DNA of 44,201 nucleotides, taken from contig DXIS01000023.1 of assembly GCA_019112735.1 (NCBI GenBank), positions 1 through 44,201 on the forward strand, written 5' to 3'. The translations under genes were made by a program, and so were the position numbers. The first letter of the stretch is position 1, and each line of letters opens with the position of its first letter. The notes beneath the pieces are model-generated. The model was not told the DNA's origin. It did not search any database and worked only from the letters and a program-made list of their open reading frames with translations. Of this stretch, positions 1 to 6,591 are shown in pieces. The DNA comes from Candidatus Mediterraneibacter guildfordensis. GTDB lineage: Bacteria; Bacillota; Clostridia; Lachnospirales; Lachnospiraceae.

Positions 1-1
1 T

Positions 2-148
2 CAGTGGTTAGTTTTTATCGGAATTATATGTGTTCTTTATTTCATTTGTATTGCAATATACCAGAGGTATAGCAATAAGCAAGGAGAAATTTATACGCAA
101 GCTTTGATAAAATATCAACAACAAAGGAGAAATGTAAATGGGAAATAG
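2..148 (+). CDS. C-terminal end of a membrane protein (partial)
   Basis: The window opens inside a reading frame that runs without a stop to TAG at 146-148. It encodes about 48 residues: a hydrophobic helix of roughly 18 residues rich in Ile, Val, Leu and Phe, then a short polar tail with a run of Gln and Arg. This shape fits the last transmembrane helix and cytoplasmic tail of a polytopic protein such as an FtsX-type ABC permease, but nothing family-specific is visible. A ribosome binding site (AAAGGAG) for the next short frame lies inside its last codons, so the two were probably consecutive genes. Confidence 0.4.
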   Translation, partial: QWLVFIGIICVLYFICIAIYQRYSNKQGEIYTQALIKYQQQRRNVNGK

Positions 149-206
149 AAAAGAGTTAGTATCATCATTGCAAGGCTTTCAAATGCGCGGTCGCTGCCGG
201 ATGTAA
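138..206 (+). pseudogene. start of a gene cut off after about 15 codons
   Basis: An ATG at 138 sits about 8 bases behind a good AAGGAG site inside the previous gene's end. The frame begins MGNRKELVSSLQGF and stops at TAA 204-206 after 22 codons. The last codons look foreign to the first part and match the region where the opposite strand starts to look coding, so I infer that a rearrangement near 180-190 removed the rest of the gene. The original product is not recognisable. Confidence 0.3.
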
Positions 207-315
207 AATACATGGCGTCGCCTCCTTTCTGGTTTTGGGCATAAAAAATGGCGTACCGTGGAAACGATACGCCAGACACCAGAAAACGCCCCGTGATCGG
301 CTGGGAAGCCGTCAA
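187..315 (-). pseudogene. unrecognised coding-like fragment on the opposite strand
   Basis: The reverse strand encodes about 43 residues from a TTG at 315 with protein-like composition (Gly, Phe, Tyr and Ser in a balanced mix), and then runs into AT-rich sequence that does not look coding. Inside it, 249-272 forms an imperfect hairpin with GGCGTA/TACGCC arms. I could not assign a family. It lies between two truncated genes, so it is probably a piece of a mobile element left at a deletion junction. Its ends are approximate. Confidence 0.2.
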
Positions 316-414
316 AAGGCGTTTTCAGTGTGGTTATAGGGATATTCTGTTTTTTGATGATGGTTAAAAAGTTCAGTGTTTATGCGGCTTTCAGGGATTT
401 GTGTATATAAACAT

Positions 415-666
415 GAGGCCACTGCTTCCCTGGATGTGGAGAATGAAACCCTGATACAGACAGCCCTTTCCCGTCTGATCGCAGATAAAACCGTTCTGGT
501 TATCGCCCACAGGATGCGTACCGTAGCCGGAGCAGATAAGATCGTTGTTCTTTCTGATGGCACCGTGGCAGAAGAAGGATCACCAAAGGATCTGGAAGAA
601 AAAAATGGTGTGTATGCCCATATGGTAAAACTGCAGACAGAAAGCCAGAACTGGAAACTTGCGTGA
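415..666 (+). pseudogene. 3' end of a multidrug-type ABC transporter ATPase
   Basis: About 83 residues match the end of an ABC exporter nucleotide-binding domain. They start inside the Walker B/D-loop segment (EATASLD), followed by the switch-histidine segment VLVIAHRMRTV and the typical tail with a LEEKNGVYAHM-like end. Everything before the D-loop (membrane domain, Walker A, signature motif) is missing, and the sequence upstream of about 415 is unrelated, so this is a truncated remnant. It sits just before the methyltransferase operon. Such half-size ABC exporters often lie next to ECF transporter genes, and an ECF remnant is present at 3,952, so the ABC gene probably belonged to the same locus. 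Confidence 0.75.
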
Positions 667-753
667 AGAAGCCTCTGAAAAATATCTTATAGGAATTCAA
701 AGAGCAATTTGAGTAGAAAAAGATTTTTAAATCTGTTAAAATAAATAAAAAAA

Positions 754-769
754 GTTAGCGACAACTAAC
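754..769 (+). promoter_or_regulatory. inverted repeat, likely repressor operator upstream of the methyltransferases
   Basis: GTTAG and CTAAC arms are separated by six bases and sit 15 bases before the start codon of the first methyltransferase. The position, between the AT-rich leader and the ribosome binding site, suits a repressor site of TetR or similar type. No TetR gene is in the window; if it existed it was lost with the rest of the locus. The assignment to a regulator family is inference. Confidence 0.45.
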
Positions 770-784
770 CAGAAGAGGCAGATT

Positions 785-1639
785 ATGAACAAATCAACAA
801 TCAAAAAGAATTCATTACAGGAAACATTGATCATTCCACTATACGCCCGATGGCTTTGTTCTCGGAAATTTCCCGGATTGTTTCAGGATCAAACAGCCGG
901 GGAGTTGATTAAAAAAGTGGATTATGACTTTTCTGCATTAGAAAAACAATCGGAAAGTATCATGCATAGCTTTGGTGCATTGGAAGTAGCCATGCGCCAA
1001 AATGACCTTGCGTGGGAGATACGGGACTATCTTCATCAACATCCAAAAGCTGCCGTCATTAATCTTGGTTGTGGACTGGACAACACTGGACGAGTGTGCG
1101 ACAACGGTCAGTGCCATATCTGGAATATTGACCTGCCGGATGTGATTGCGCTGCGGAATCAATTACTTCCTGCCGGAGAGCGGGAAGAAAATCTGGCATT
1201 TGATTTAACAGATCCGAATTGGATGGAAGCTGTCAGCTTTGACTCTGCGTATGGCGCAGTACTGTTTGCTGCCGGTGTATTCTATTACTTCACCACAGAC
1301 CAGATTAGGCAGTTGGTTAAAACAATGGCCGAACATTTTCCGGGAGGACGTCTGGTTTTTGATGCAGCAGGCAAAACCGCTGTCAAACTAATGCTGAAAA
1401 CCTGGGTAAAACAGGCGGGGATCAAGGCTGTCGGTGCATATTTCTCCGTAAAGGATGCCAAAGGAGAGCTGGAGTGCTGGTCACCATTGCTCTCTGTTTC
1501 CAGCTGCGGGTATATGCGGGGCTATCAGAAACTGGAGGGACCGGGGGTAAGATCCATTCACCGCCTTCTGGCTAAAATCGCCGACGGACCGCTGCATTTG
1601 CAGATTGTGCGAGTGCGTTTTAAGGAGGAATCTGGATGA
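785..1639 (+). CDS. SAM-dependent methyltransferase, COG3315/LCM (TcmP-like) family
   Basis: This 284-residue cytoplasmic protein has the SAM-binding motif I as NLGCGLDNT (about residues 93-101), with the acidic residue of motif II in the following WNIDLPDV. That layout is typical of the leucine carboxyl methyltransferase/TcmP group (COG3315), which methylates small carboxylates or hydroxyls in natural-product pathways. The start has AGAAGAGG upstream. The gene ends in an ATGA overlap with the next gene's original start, so the two were translationally coupled. A second member of the same family lies at 3,017, and a class I methyltransferase lies between them. The substrate is unknown. Two paralogues plus a third methyltransferase beside ABC and ECF transporter remnants suggest modification of a transported small molecule, which is inference. 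Confidence 0.8.
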   Translation: MNKSTIKKNSLQETLIIPLYARWLCSRKFPGLFQDQTAGELIKKVDYDFSALEKQSESIMHSFGALEVAMRQNDLAWEIRDYLHQHPKAAVINLGCGLDNTGRVCDNGQCHIWNIDLPDVIALRNQLLPAGEREENLAFDLTDPNWMEAVSFDSAYGAVLFAAGVFYYFTTDQIRQLVKTMAEHFPGGRLVFDAAGKTAVKLMLKTWVKQAGIKAVGAYFSVKDAKGELECWSPLLSVSSCGYMRGYQKLEGPGVRSIHRLLAKIADGPLHLQIVRVRFKEESG

Positions 1640-1680
1640 ACTGGATGAACTGGATGTGAACGATATTAGACGGATTTGCC

Positions 1681-2163
1681 ATGGCAGCCTATTTTAATTT
1701 ATTTGCTGCTGCCGTGGCACTGTACAATCCCCGACTGATGTTCCCCAGCTACCCGCCCGCTATTATCAAGAATGCGCCGGAACCGCCCTCAAAAGCGGAG
1801 AATCGCTTTTACTGGCTATGGATCTTTTTTGGGGAACTTCTGCCCCTCTTGCTCTACGGGGCAGTCAGCATGGTGGAAGGCGGCACCCATGGGTTTTGGC
1901 AGATGGCGCTGACAGGATACAGCCAGTGGATGATGATAAACCTGTGCGACCTGTTTTTTCTGGATATCTTTCTCATACAGAAAAGGGCGAAACGCCGTTT
2001 TGTAATTCCTGGTACGGAAGGGCACCCTGGCTATGGGTTCAAAGCGTGGATGAAAAGCTACGCATTGCCGGAGCATCTGTTGCAATGGCCATTGATCCTG
2101 TGTCCCCTGATGGCGGCGGTGCAGGCAGGGATAGGAGTATTGTTGATGAGATTATTAATATAG
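1681..2163 (+). CDS. small membrane protein, 5' end damaged by an in-frame TGA
   Basis: The frame encodes 160 residues with about four hydrophobic segments (near residues 2-16, 43-62, 82-100 and 135-158). I do not recognise the family by name. The natural start appears to be ATG 1636, which overlaps the previous stop as ATGA and follows a perfect TAAGGAGG at 1621-1628. From there the same frame reads MNWMNWM and hits TGA at 1657-1659. Translation could only restart at ATG 1681, which has no good ribosome binding site and would cut into the first membrane helix region. A 9-bp direct repeat (CTGGATGAA) at the break suggests replication slippage. Either this is a young pseudogene or a shortened protein is made at low level. 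Confidence 0.6.
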   Translation: MAAYFNLFAAAVALYNPRLMFPSYPPAIIKNAPEPPSKAENRFYWLWIFFGELLPLLLYGAVSMVEGGTHGFWQMALTGYSQWMMINLCDLFFLDIFLIQKRAKRRFVIPGTEGHPGYGFKAWMKSYALPEHLLQWPLILCPLMAAVQAGIGVLLMRLLI

Positions 2164-2176
2164 AGGAGATAATGTA

Positions 2177-2992
2177 ATGAACAAGAAAGAATTAAAACAG
2201 GAGAATATTCGACTTGGAACTCACGGGGAAGACTACGGAAGCTGGATGTCCAATCCCGTGTTCTATATTATCGGCGGCATCACGGCTCTGGCCGTGGTTT
2301 TGGCCGTACTCTCTTTTTCGGTGTTCCACATCACGGTTCTCGGTGTTCTGTTCTCTGTTGTTGCGGCGGCGCTGATGGCCCTGCTGGTCTGGATCACATG
2401 GATCAGGCGCCAGTATGCCTTTGGCGGCGGCGGGATCATGGAACAGGTTCACCGGGTCGTTCTCTCTCATCTGGACTATGACGGCCAGGGCAGTCTCTTG
2501 GAAGTCGGCTGTGGCTCCGGAGCACTGGCAATCCGTGCGGCTCTGACATGGCCAAAAGCAAAAGTGATTGGTGTTGATTACTGGGGAGCTGTGTACAATT
2601 ACAGCAAGGCGATCTGCGAGAAAAATGCTGCAAGTGAGGGCGTGGCTTCCCGCTGTGTATTTCAGCACGGTGATGCGAAGCAACTGGATTTTCCTGATGA
2701 GAGTTTTGATGTAGTCATCAGCAACTATGTCTATCACAATGTTATGGGTGCTGATATGCAGAAACTGCTGCTGGAAAGCCTGCGTGTATTGAAAAAAGGC
2801 GGTGTCTTTGCACTCAACGATGATATGAAACCAAAGATGTACGGTGACATGGAAGGTTTTGCGCAGAAACTGCGGGATATGGGGTATCAGGATGTTCGTC
2901 TCATTGATACTGCGCAGGAAGCTTTTGGTTCCCATGGCCGTGCTGCCATGATGATGCTGGGATCGTCCCGGCTGCTTGTCGGCAGAAAATAA
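2177..2992 (+). CDS. membrane-anchored class I SAM-dependent methyltransferase
   Basis: The 271-residue protein begins with a short polar stretch, then two adjacent transmembrane helices (about 28-50 and 52-75), then a Rossmann methyltransferase domain. Motif I is LLEVGCGSGAL (about 107-117); the acidic SAM-ribose residue follows in VIGVDYW; motif IV is FDVVISNYVYHNV; and the post-motif LRVLKKGGVFALND is also present. This is the Methyltransf_11/UbiE-type fold. The N-terminal anchor places catalysis at the inner membrane face, which is unusual beside two soluble methyltransferases and fits a lipophilic or transporter-bound substrate. The start has GAGGAG upstream and the gene lies 13 bases after the small membrane protein, so it is in the same operon. 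Confidence 0.8.
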   Translation: MNKKELKQENIRLGTHGEDYGSWMSNPVFYIIGGITALAVVLAVLSFSVFHITVLGVLFSVVAAALMALLVWITWIRRQYAFGGGGIMEQVHRVVLSHLDYDGQGSLLEVGCGSGALAIRAALTWPKAKVIGVDYWGAVYNYSKAICEKNAASEGVASRCVFQHGDAKQLDFPDESFDVVISNYVYHNVMGADMQKLLLESLRVLKKGGVFALNDDMKPKMYGDMEGFAQKLRDMGYQDVRLIDTAQEAFGSHGRAAMMMLGSSRLLVGRK

Positions 2993-3016
2993 TTCATTAA
3001 AACAGGAGGTTGGGCT

Positions 3017-3823
3017 ATGTCTAAGTTAGGAGTCGTGGAGGATACCTTGTTTGTCCCTATGCTGGGCAGAATCTATGCCAGTGAGCACTGCCCGCAAATT
3101 TTATATGATAAAAAAGCATTGGAATTGAAAAATAAGCTGCCCTTGGACTTGATTAAACAGAATAAGCAGAACCAGTATACTCTTTTGGCCTCTGCCTCCC
3201 GCTCTGCCAATATGGATCGGTTCATTCGGTCTTTTCTGGAAAGAAGACCGGACGGTGTGATTGCCCAGCTGGGCTGTGGCCTGGAGACAACCTATTACCG
3301 CTGTGATAACGGAAGGACACGCTGGTATGCCGTGGATTTGCCTCATGTCATTGACTACCGGCGGGAACTGCTCCCGGAATTGGAACGAGAAACCTATCTT
3401 GCAGGAGATGCCTTTTCCGAAGACTGGATCAGACAAGTTCGTACAGAATTTCCCGATGCTCCTATTCTCGTTACTGCAGGCGGGCTGTTTCATTATTTTG
3501 AAGAAAATAAGGTCGTTGCCCTTCTGCGTACGATGGGACAATTTGGAAATATGGAAGTTGTTTTTGACACCGTGAACAAAAAAGGCATGGCTATGATGCA
3601 AAAGAAGTATATGAAGCAGGTAGGCCATGCCGATGCGCAGATGTTCTTTTATGTGGATTCAGCAAAAGAACTGGCAGCAAAGATCGGGGGTAATGCGAAG
3701 GTGATTGCGGAGGAACCTTACTATCGTCACATCCCCAGAAATGGTCTGAACTTGTCTACAAGGCTCAGCATGGCGGTTTCAGATCGGCTCTGTATGGTGA
3801 AGATGATACAGTTGAAATTGTAA
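3017..3823 (+). CDS. second COG3315/LCM-family methyltransferase
   Basis: At 268 residues, this is a paralogue of the gene at 785. Both have the same motif I arrangement (AQLGCGLETTYYR, about 83-95), the same RCDNG stretch after it, an acidic motif II in YAVDLPHVIDY, and a related VFDTVNKKG segment matching VFDAAGKTA in the first. The start follows AGGAGG with 8-base spacing, 24 bases behind the previous stop, so it closes the methyltransferase operon. The two paralogues have diverged widely, which argues for different positions or substrates in one pathway rather than a recent duplication. Confidence 0.8.
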   Translation: MSKLGVVEDTLFVPMLGRIYASEHCPQILYDKKALELKNKLPLDLIKQNKQNQYTLLASASRSANMDRFIRSFLERRPDGVIAQLGCGLETTYYRCDNGRTRWYAVDLPHVIDYRRELLPELERETYLAGDAFSEDWIRQVRTEFPDAPILVTAGGLFHYFEENKVVALLRTMGQFGNMEVVFDTVNKKGMAMMQKKYMKQVGHADAQMFFYVDSAKELAAKIGGNAKVIAEEPYYRHIPRNGLNLSTRLSMAVSDRLCMVKMIQLKL

Positions 3824-3951
3824 AATTCAATGAAATCTGCCTGAGAGATTTGATTATTTTCCAAGGTGTGGTATAACTTTCCGGTCGGATTATACTAACT
3901 TAAAGGGCTATATTATATTTAAAATGGGAAAACGGTAGAAAGGAAATCACT

Positions 3952-4017
3952 ATGAAAAAAACAAATAAACTACAAATAAAAGATTTAGTGACAATCGGTA
4001 TTTATACTGCAATTTAG
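3952..4017 (+). pseudogene. N-terminal stub of an ECF transporter S component (Trep_Strep/MptD-like)
   Basis: After a GAAAGG site, an ATG opens 21 codons reading MKKTNKLQIKDLVTIGIYTAI, then TAG. This is the typical amino end of Trep_Strep-type S components, where the next residues would continue a membrane helix. The sequence after the stop is unrelated and coding-like in another frame, so the gene was cut at about 4,013. The stub links the methyltransferase operon to an ECF importer, but the EcfT and EcfA genes expected after it are gone. The family call rests on only 21 residues. Confidence 0.55.
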
Positions 4018-4198
4018 TTCAGTTTACAAGGAACTACACGCAGACCGTGAAACGGGCTGCGGTGCCTTATGCGCCCCGTTTGCTCCGTCAGGAAAACAGG
4101 CTGAATTTTTGCGAATGGAAATAAGCAAAAAACCCCTATTTATCAGCATGGGCGCAGAAAAAGAGCTGAAAGCAGAAAGGAGGATTTCTCATGTTTGA
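4016..4198 (+). pseudogene. C-terminal fragment of an unknown protein, mobile-element scar
   Basis: Immediately after the S-component stub, a different frame stays open for about 60 codons to TGA 4196-4198, with no start codon in its first part and balanced amino-acid composition. It ends with a Lys/Glu/Arg-rich stretch and overlaps the ATG of the next frame. It sits directly upstream of an excisionase-like gene, so it is probably the tail of an integrative-element gene joined here by a deletion. The product is not identified. Confidence 0.3.
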
Positions 4199-4234
4199 GG
4201 ATAAATTGCAGCATTAAATAAGGATACAGAAGCT

Positions 4235-4432
4235 ATGCCGAGTATTCCATATGAGAAAAGAATTTATACAGTAGATGAGATCCAGGACATTTTAGGCATC
4301 GGCAGGAATTCTGCCTATAATCTTGTGAAATCCGGCGTATTCCACAGTGTCCGTATCGGCGGCAATATCCGTATTTCAAAAAAGAACTTTGACGAGTGGC
4401 TTGATAAACAGATGGATACTTGTCAAGTGTAA
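4235..4432 (+). CDS. excisionase-like helix-turn-helix protein, probably frameshifted at its 5' end
   Basis: The 65 residues contain YTVDEIQDILGIGRNSAYN, a MerR/Xis-type winged-helix motif, followed by the recognition wing with VRIGGNIRISKK. This matches the HTH_17 excisionase-like proteins that lie next to integrases in Lachnospiraceae integrative elements. A better start exists upstream: ATG 4191 behind AGGAGG reads MFEDKLQ and then stops at TAA 4215. In the downstream frame the codons before ATG 4235 read ALNKDTEA. Adding one base near 4210 would join the two into one protein, so a single-base deletion is likely. If so, only a weakly translated short form from 4235 remains. Confidence 0.65.
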   Translation: MPSIPYEKRIYTVDEIQDILGIGRNSAYNLVKSGVFHSVRIGGNIRISKKNFDEWLDKQMDTCQV

Positions 4433-4487
4433 AAATTTCCTTGAACTATCGGATTTGCACATTTCACTTTTTCTCCGATTTTCCCTA

Positions 4488-4521
4488 CTATATAGCCAAG
4501 CAGAGATGCTTGGCTATATAG
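4488..4521. repeat. perfect 15-bp inverted repeat with GAGA loop
   Basis: CTATATAGCCAAGCA and its exact reverse complement flank a 4-base loop GAGA (4503-4506). No U-run follows on the plus strand, so it is not a classical terminator. In RNA the GAGA loop would be a GNRA tetraloop. It lies between the excisionase-like gene and a second, truncated HTH gene, so it may be a translation or attenuation control, or a recombination site of the former element. Confidence 0.7.
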
Positions 4522-4571
4522 CATACCCTAACGGCTGACGAGCCGAAAAAAATGAATCGGAGGAAAACACA

Positions 4572-4619
4572 ATGAAAAAGAAAAGCATGTCCGTGCGAGA
4601 AATCTGTCAAATGAAGTAA
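4572..4619 (+). pseudogene. first 15 codons of a second HTH (excisionase-type) gene
   Basis: Behind a strong CGGAGGAAAA site, an ATG opens MKKKSMSVREICQMK and then TAA. The segment MSVREICQM is how HTH_17/excisionase-type proteins of integrative elements begin, just before the helix-turn-helix. The rest is missing, and AT-rich non-coding DNA follows, so the right part of the element was lost here. This marks the right edge of the scar. Confidence 0.45.
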
Positions 4620-4663
4620 CTGGTATTTTATATAATTCTTTTTGATCACGTAAACATACTAAG

Positions 4664-4690
4664 AGTTCCCATATATAATATGAGAACCCT
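4664..4690. repeat. imperfect inverted repeat between the element scar and the flavin reductase
   Basis: AGTTCCCATAT and TATGAGAACC pair around a short AT loop. It lies just past the end of the leftward flavin-reductase gene, where a terminator would be expected, but no clear T-run follows on that strand. Its function is uncertain. Confidence 0.35.
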
Positions 4691-4704
4691 TGCTTTCCAA
4701 TATA

Positions 4705-5268
4705 TTATTTTAATTTCAATCCATCTTTAAATGCTTCGCCTACACGTTCCGCAACCCTGTAATAACCATGAGTATATGGATCGAAGGCGATAGCGTTTAC
4801 TAAGGACATATCGAGTTTGCCATCCGGCATAACCCGTTCATCAGCGGTTACATTTATGACTTTCCCGATCACGCCGCAACCGTAATCGTTACTTTGGTAT
4901 TCGATAAATTGACATTCCAGACAAAGAGGAAATTCGTTGATCACTGGCGCATCCACCTTTTCTGCTCTGCTGGCTGTAAGGCCGGCTTTTCCCAGTTTGT
5001 CGGGAATCTTATTGCCGGATGTAACACCAAAATAATCGGCTTCAACCACATGAGCAGCGTCAGCAATACTTACTGTGAAAGCCCCTCTTGCTTTGATATT
5101 CTGTACAGTCTTATGGGTTTCGGTCAGGTTCAGGGCTACTGTCCCGCGCTCCTGCATGGTTCCCCAGGCTGCATTCATAACATTTACACTTCCGTCTTCA
5201 TTATAAGTTGCCACCATCAATACAGGCATAGGAAAAATTCCCTCTGTGATATTTAATTGCTTCCTCAT
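4705..5268 (-). CDS. flavin reductase family (FMN-binding) protein
   Basis: The 187 residues match the flavin reductase-like split-barrel family. The N-terminal strand has PMPVLMVATYNEDGSVNVMNAAW, the usual FMN-phosphate region, and then LNLTETHKTVQNI and GAFTVSIADA. These small proteins bind FMN and transfer electrons from NAD(P)H or ferredoxin, or use FMN directly as an oxidoreductase. The start has AGAGG upstream. The gene is divergent from an HxlR regulator 122 bases away, with facing promoters whose -10 boxes overlap, a usual arrangement for HxlR-controlled redox genes. Confidence 0.85.
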   Translation of the reverse strand: MRKQLNITEGIFPMPVLMVATYNEDGSVNVMNAAWGTMQERGTVALNLTETHKTVQNIKARGAFTVSIADAAHVVEADYFGVTSGNKIPDKLGKAGLTASRAEKVDAPVINEFPLCLECQFIEYQSNDYGCGVIGKVINVTADERVMPDGKLDMSLVNAIAFDPYTHGYYRVAERVGEAFKDGLKLK

Positions 5269-5294
5269 AAAAAAACCTCTTTTCTATAATTTTG

Positions 5295-5348
5295 TTGACA
5301 ATGGTCATCTGTTAGATAAAATTATAATCAGAACAGAGCGAAAAACAA
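5295..5348. promoter_or_regulatory. face-to-face promoters for flavin reductase and HxlR gene
   Basis: On the plus strand TTGACA (5295-5300), 16 bases, then TAAAAT (5317-5322) points to the HxlR gene. On the minus strand TTGTTT (complement of 5343-5348), 16 bases, then TATAAT (complement of 5321-5326) points to the flavin reductase. The two -10 boxes share bases 5321-5322, so polymerase cannot occupy both. Two GTAC-containing sequences at about 5349 and 5367 may be HxlR half-sites, which is inference. Confidence 0.55.
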
Positions 5349-5390
5349 GTACTGATATTTTAGAAAGGTACTATCTTGGAGGAAAGTATT

Positions 5391-5744
5391 ATGATAAAGA
5401 ATTATATAGAACAGGCTAATTTTGAAGATACGGGGTTCTGCTATACACTATCGCTTATTTCAGGAAAGTATAAACCAGTGATTCTATACTGCCTGATGGA
5501 ATTTGAAATAGTAAGGTTTAATGAATTGAAACGCTATTTGAAAACAGTCTCGGATAAAACATTGAGTGTAAACTTAAAGGAATTGGAAGCCAATGACCTG
5601 ATCATACGTAAAGAATACCCGCAAATCCCGCCGAAGGTCGAGTATTCACTTTCCGAAAGAGGAAAATCTTTGATGGAAGTGCTGGATAAACTCTGCATAT
5701 GGGGAGAAGAAAATAAGCGTGTTGTAACCAGGAGTCAGAATTGA
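5391..5744 (+). CDS. HxlR-family winged-helix transcription regulator
   Basis: The 117-residue protein has the HxlR pattern: a short N-terminal segment with a single Cys (GFCYTLSLISGKYK), the recognition region RFNELKRYLKTVSDKTLSVNLKELE, and the wing RKEYPQIPPKVEYSLSERG. HxlR proteins usually sense thiol-reactive or electrophilic stress through that Cys and control a neighbouring oxidoreductase. ATG 5391 is the start, because TTGGAGGAAAG directly before it is the ribosome binding site; an upstream TTG lies inside that site. The gene lies 10 bases before the next one. Confidence 0.87.
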   Translation: MIKNYIEQANFEDTGFCYTLSLISGKYKPVILYCLMEFEIVRFNELKRYLKTVSDKTLSVNLKELEANDLIIRKEYPQIPPKVEYSLSERGKSLMEVLDKLCIWGEENKRVVTRSQN

Positions 5745-5754
5745 GGGAGAGAAT

Positions 5755-6279
5755 ATGATCGTTTTAATTACAGGAGCTTCGCATACAGGAAAAACAATGC
5801 TGGCACAAAAGATTCTTGAAAAATATCATTTTCCTTATTTCTCAATCGATCATTTGAAAATGGGATTGATCCGAAGCGGGTACACGAACCTGACGCCGGA
5901 GGACGATGACAAGCTGCAAACTTATTTATGGCCGATTGTTCGGGAAATGATAAAAACTGCGATTGAAAACCGACAGAACCTTGTTGTAGAAGGTGGGTAC
6001 ATTCCTTTTGGATGGGAAGAAAGTTTTCCGCCTGATTATCTGAAGGAAATCCGTTATTATTGCCTTGTTATGAGCAGTCGGTATATTGAAAACCACTTTT
6101 CGGATATTAAAAGATATGCCTGTGAAGTTGAAAAACGAGTAGACGATACATGGTGCACCAAGCAGTTTCTTTTAGAGGAAAACAAGCATTATCTGGATAT
6201 GTGTCAAAAACACAAGTACACCCCAGTGTTGATTGACGAAACCTATGAGGTAGATGTGGATTTCATTTTTCAAAACTAA
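5755..6279 (+). CDS. P-loop kinase-like protein (AAA_33/zeta-toxin-like fold)
   Basis: The 174 residues start with a Walker A motif GASHTGKT (about 7-14), then a substrate-recognition Asp in FSIDHLKMG, an LVVEGGYIPF strand, and a lid region rich in basic and acidic residues. The layout is that of small P-loop kinases of the adenylate kinase/zeta-toxin/2-phosphoglycerate kinase type. No antitoxin-like partner is beside it, so a toxin role is not supported. It follows the HxlR gene by 10 bases with GAGGGAG before the start and is probably co-transcribed. The substrate is unknown. Confidence 0.6.
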   Translation: MIVLITGASHTGKTMLAQKILEKYHFPYFSIDHLKMGLIRSGYTNLTPEDDDKLQTYLWPIVREMIKTAIENRQNLVVEGGYIPFGWEESFPPDYLKEIRYYCLVMSSRYIENHFSDIKRYACEVEKRVDDTWCTKQFLLEENKHYLDMCQKHKYTPVLIDETYEVDVDFIFQN

Positions 6280-6443
6280 TTATTTTCGATGGGGAGTGAA
6301 ATCAGAAATGGAGGTGAAAAAGGGTTCTAACAGAAACTGATTATTATCCACCGATTGTTCCGGGTTTACAGGACAGTGGTCAGAAGACATCCTAAGCGGT
6401 AGGTTGGGAGGGGGGCGAATTACCTCGGGAACGTGAGATACAG
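6280..6443 (+). other. no intact gene; short coding-like frame and G-rich segment
   Basis: A frame at about 6326-6403 reads LTETDYYPPIVPGLQDSGQKTS and stops, with no start of its own. ATG 6308 could join it only through a one-base frameshift. A G-rich segment follows (6412-6420). Together with the terminator at 6444 it could be a decayed gene end. I found no riboswitch or tRNA that fits. Confidence 0.25.
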
Positions 6444-6475
6444 CCGGTATTTTGAAAAACAGAATGCCGGTTTTT
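6444..6475 (+). terminator. Rho-independent terminator
   Basis: CCGGTATTTTG pairs with CAGAATGCCGG (two G-U pairs) around an A-rich loop and is followed by TTTTT. It would end transcripts from the HxlR/kinase operon. Confidence 0.65.
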
Positions 6476-6534
6476 ATATGGCTGATTATATAACTTGAGA
6501 ATAAAGAAAATAAAACGGATAATGTATTTTAAAA

Positions 6535-6570
6535 TTGACAATATAATATTAAATGTTTATAATAATAAAC
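6535..6570 (+). promoter_or_regulatory. consensus promoter with overlapping operator for the hipB antitoxin
   Basis: TTGACA (6535-6540), 17 bases, TATAAT (6558-6563) is a perfect sigma-A promoter. The inverted repeat GTTTAT-AATA-ATAAAC (6555-6570) covers the -10 box, the position expected for autorepression by a HipB-type antitoxin. The operator assignment is inference from position and symmetry. Confidence 0.7.
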
Positions 6571-6591
6571 AGTATAAGGCGGTAAATAAAA

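Noticed and set aside
1657-1659. TGA read as selenocysteine
   Set aside because: No selenoprotein family fits and no downstream hairpin of the SECIS type is evident; a slippage-linked nonsense mutation is simpler.
2192-2935. 247-codon open frame opposite the membrane-anchored methyltransferase
   Set aside because: Shadow; the plus strand encodes clear SAM-binding motifs.
5755-6279. Zeta-type toxin
   Set aside because: The fold is similar, but no epsilon-like antitoxin is adjacent and the HxlR neighbour suggests a different context.
6380-6475. Cobalamin or other riboswitch
   Set aside because: A short stretch resembles the end of a B12 element, but the other conserved boxes are absent and the downstream gene is a toxin-antitoxin remnant.
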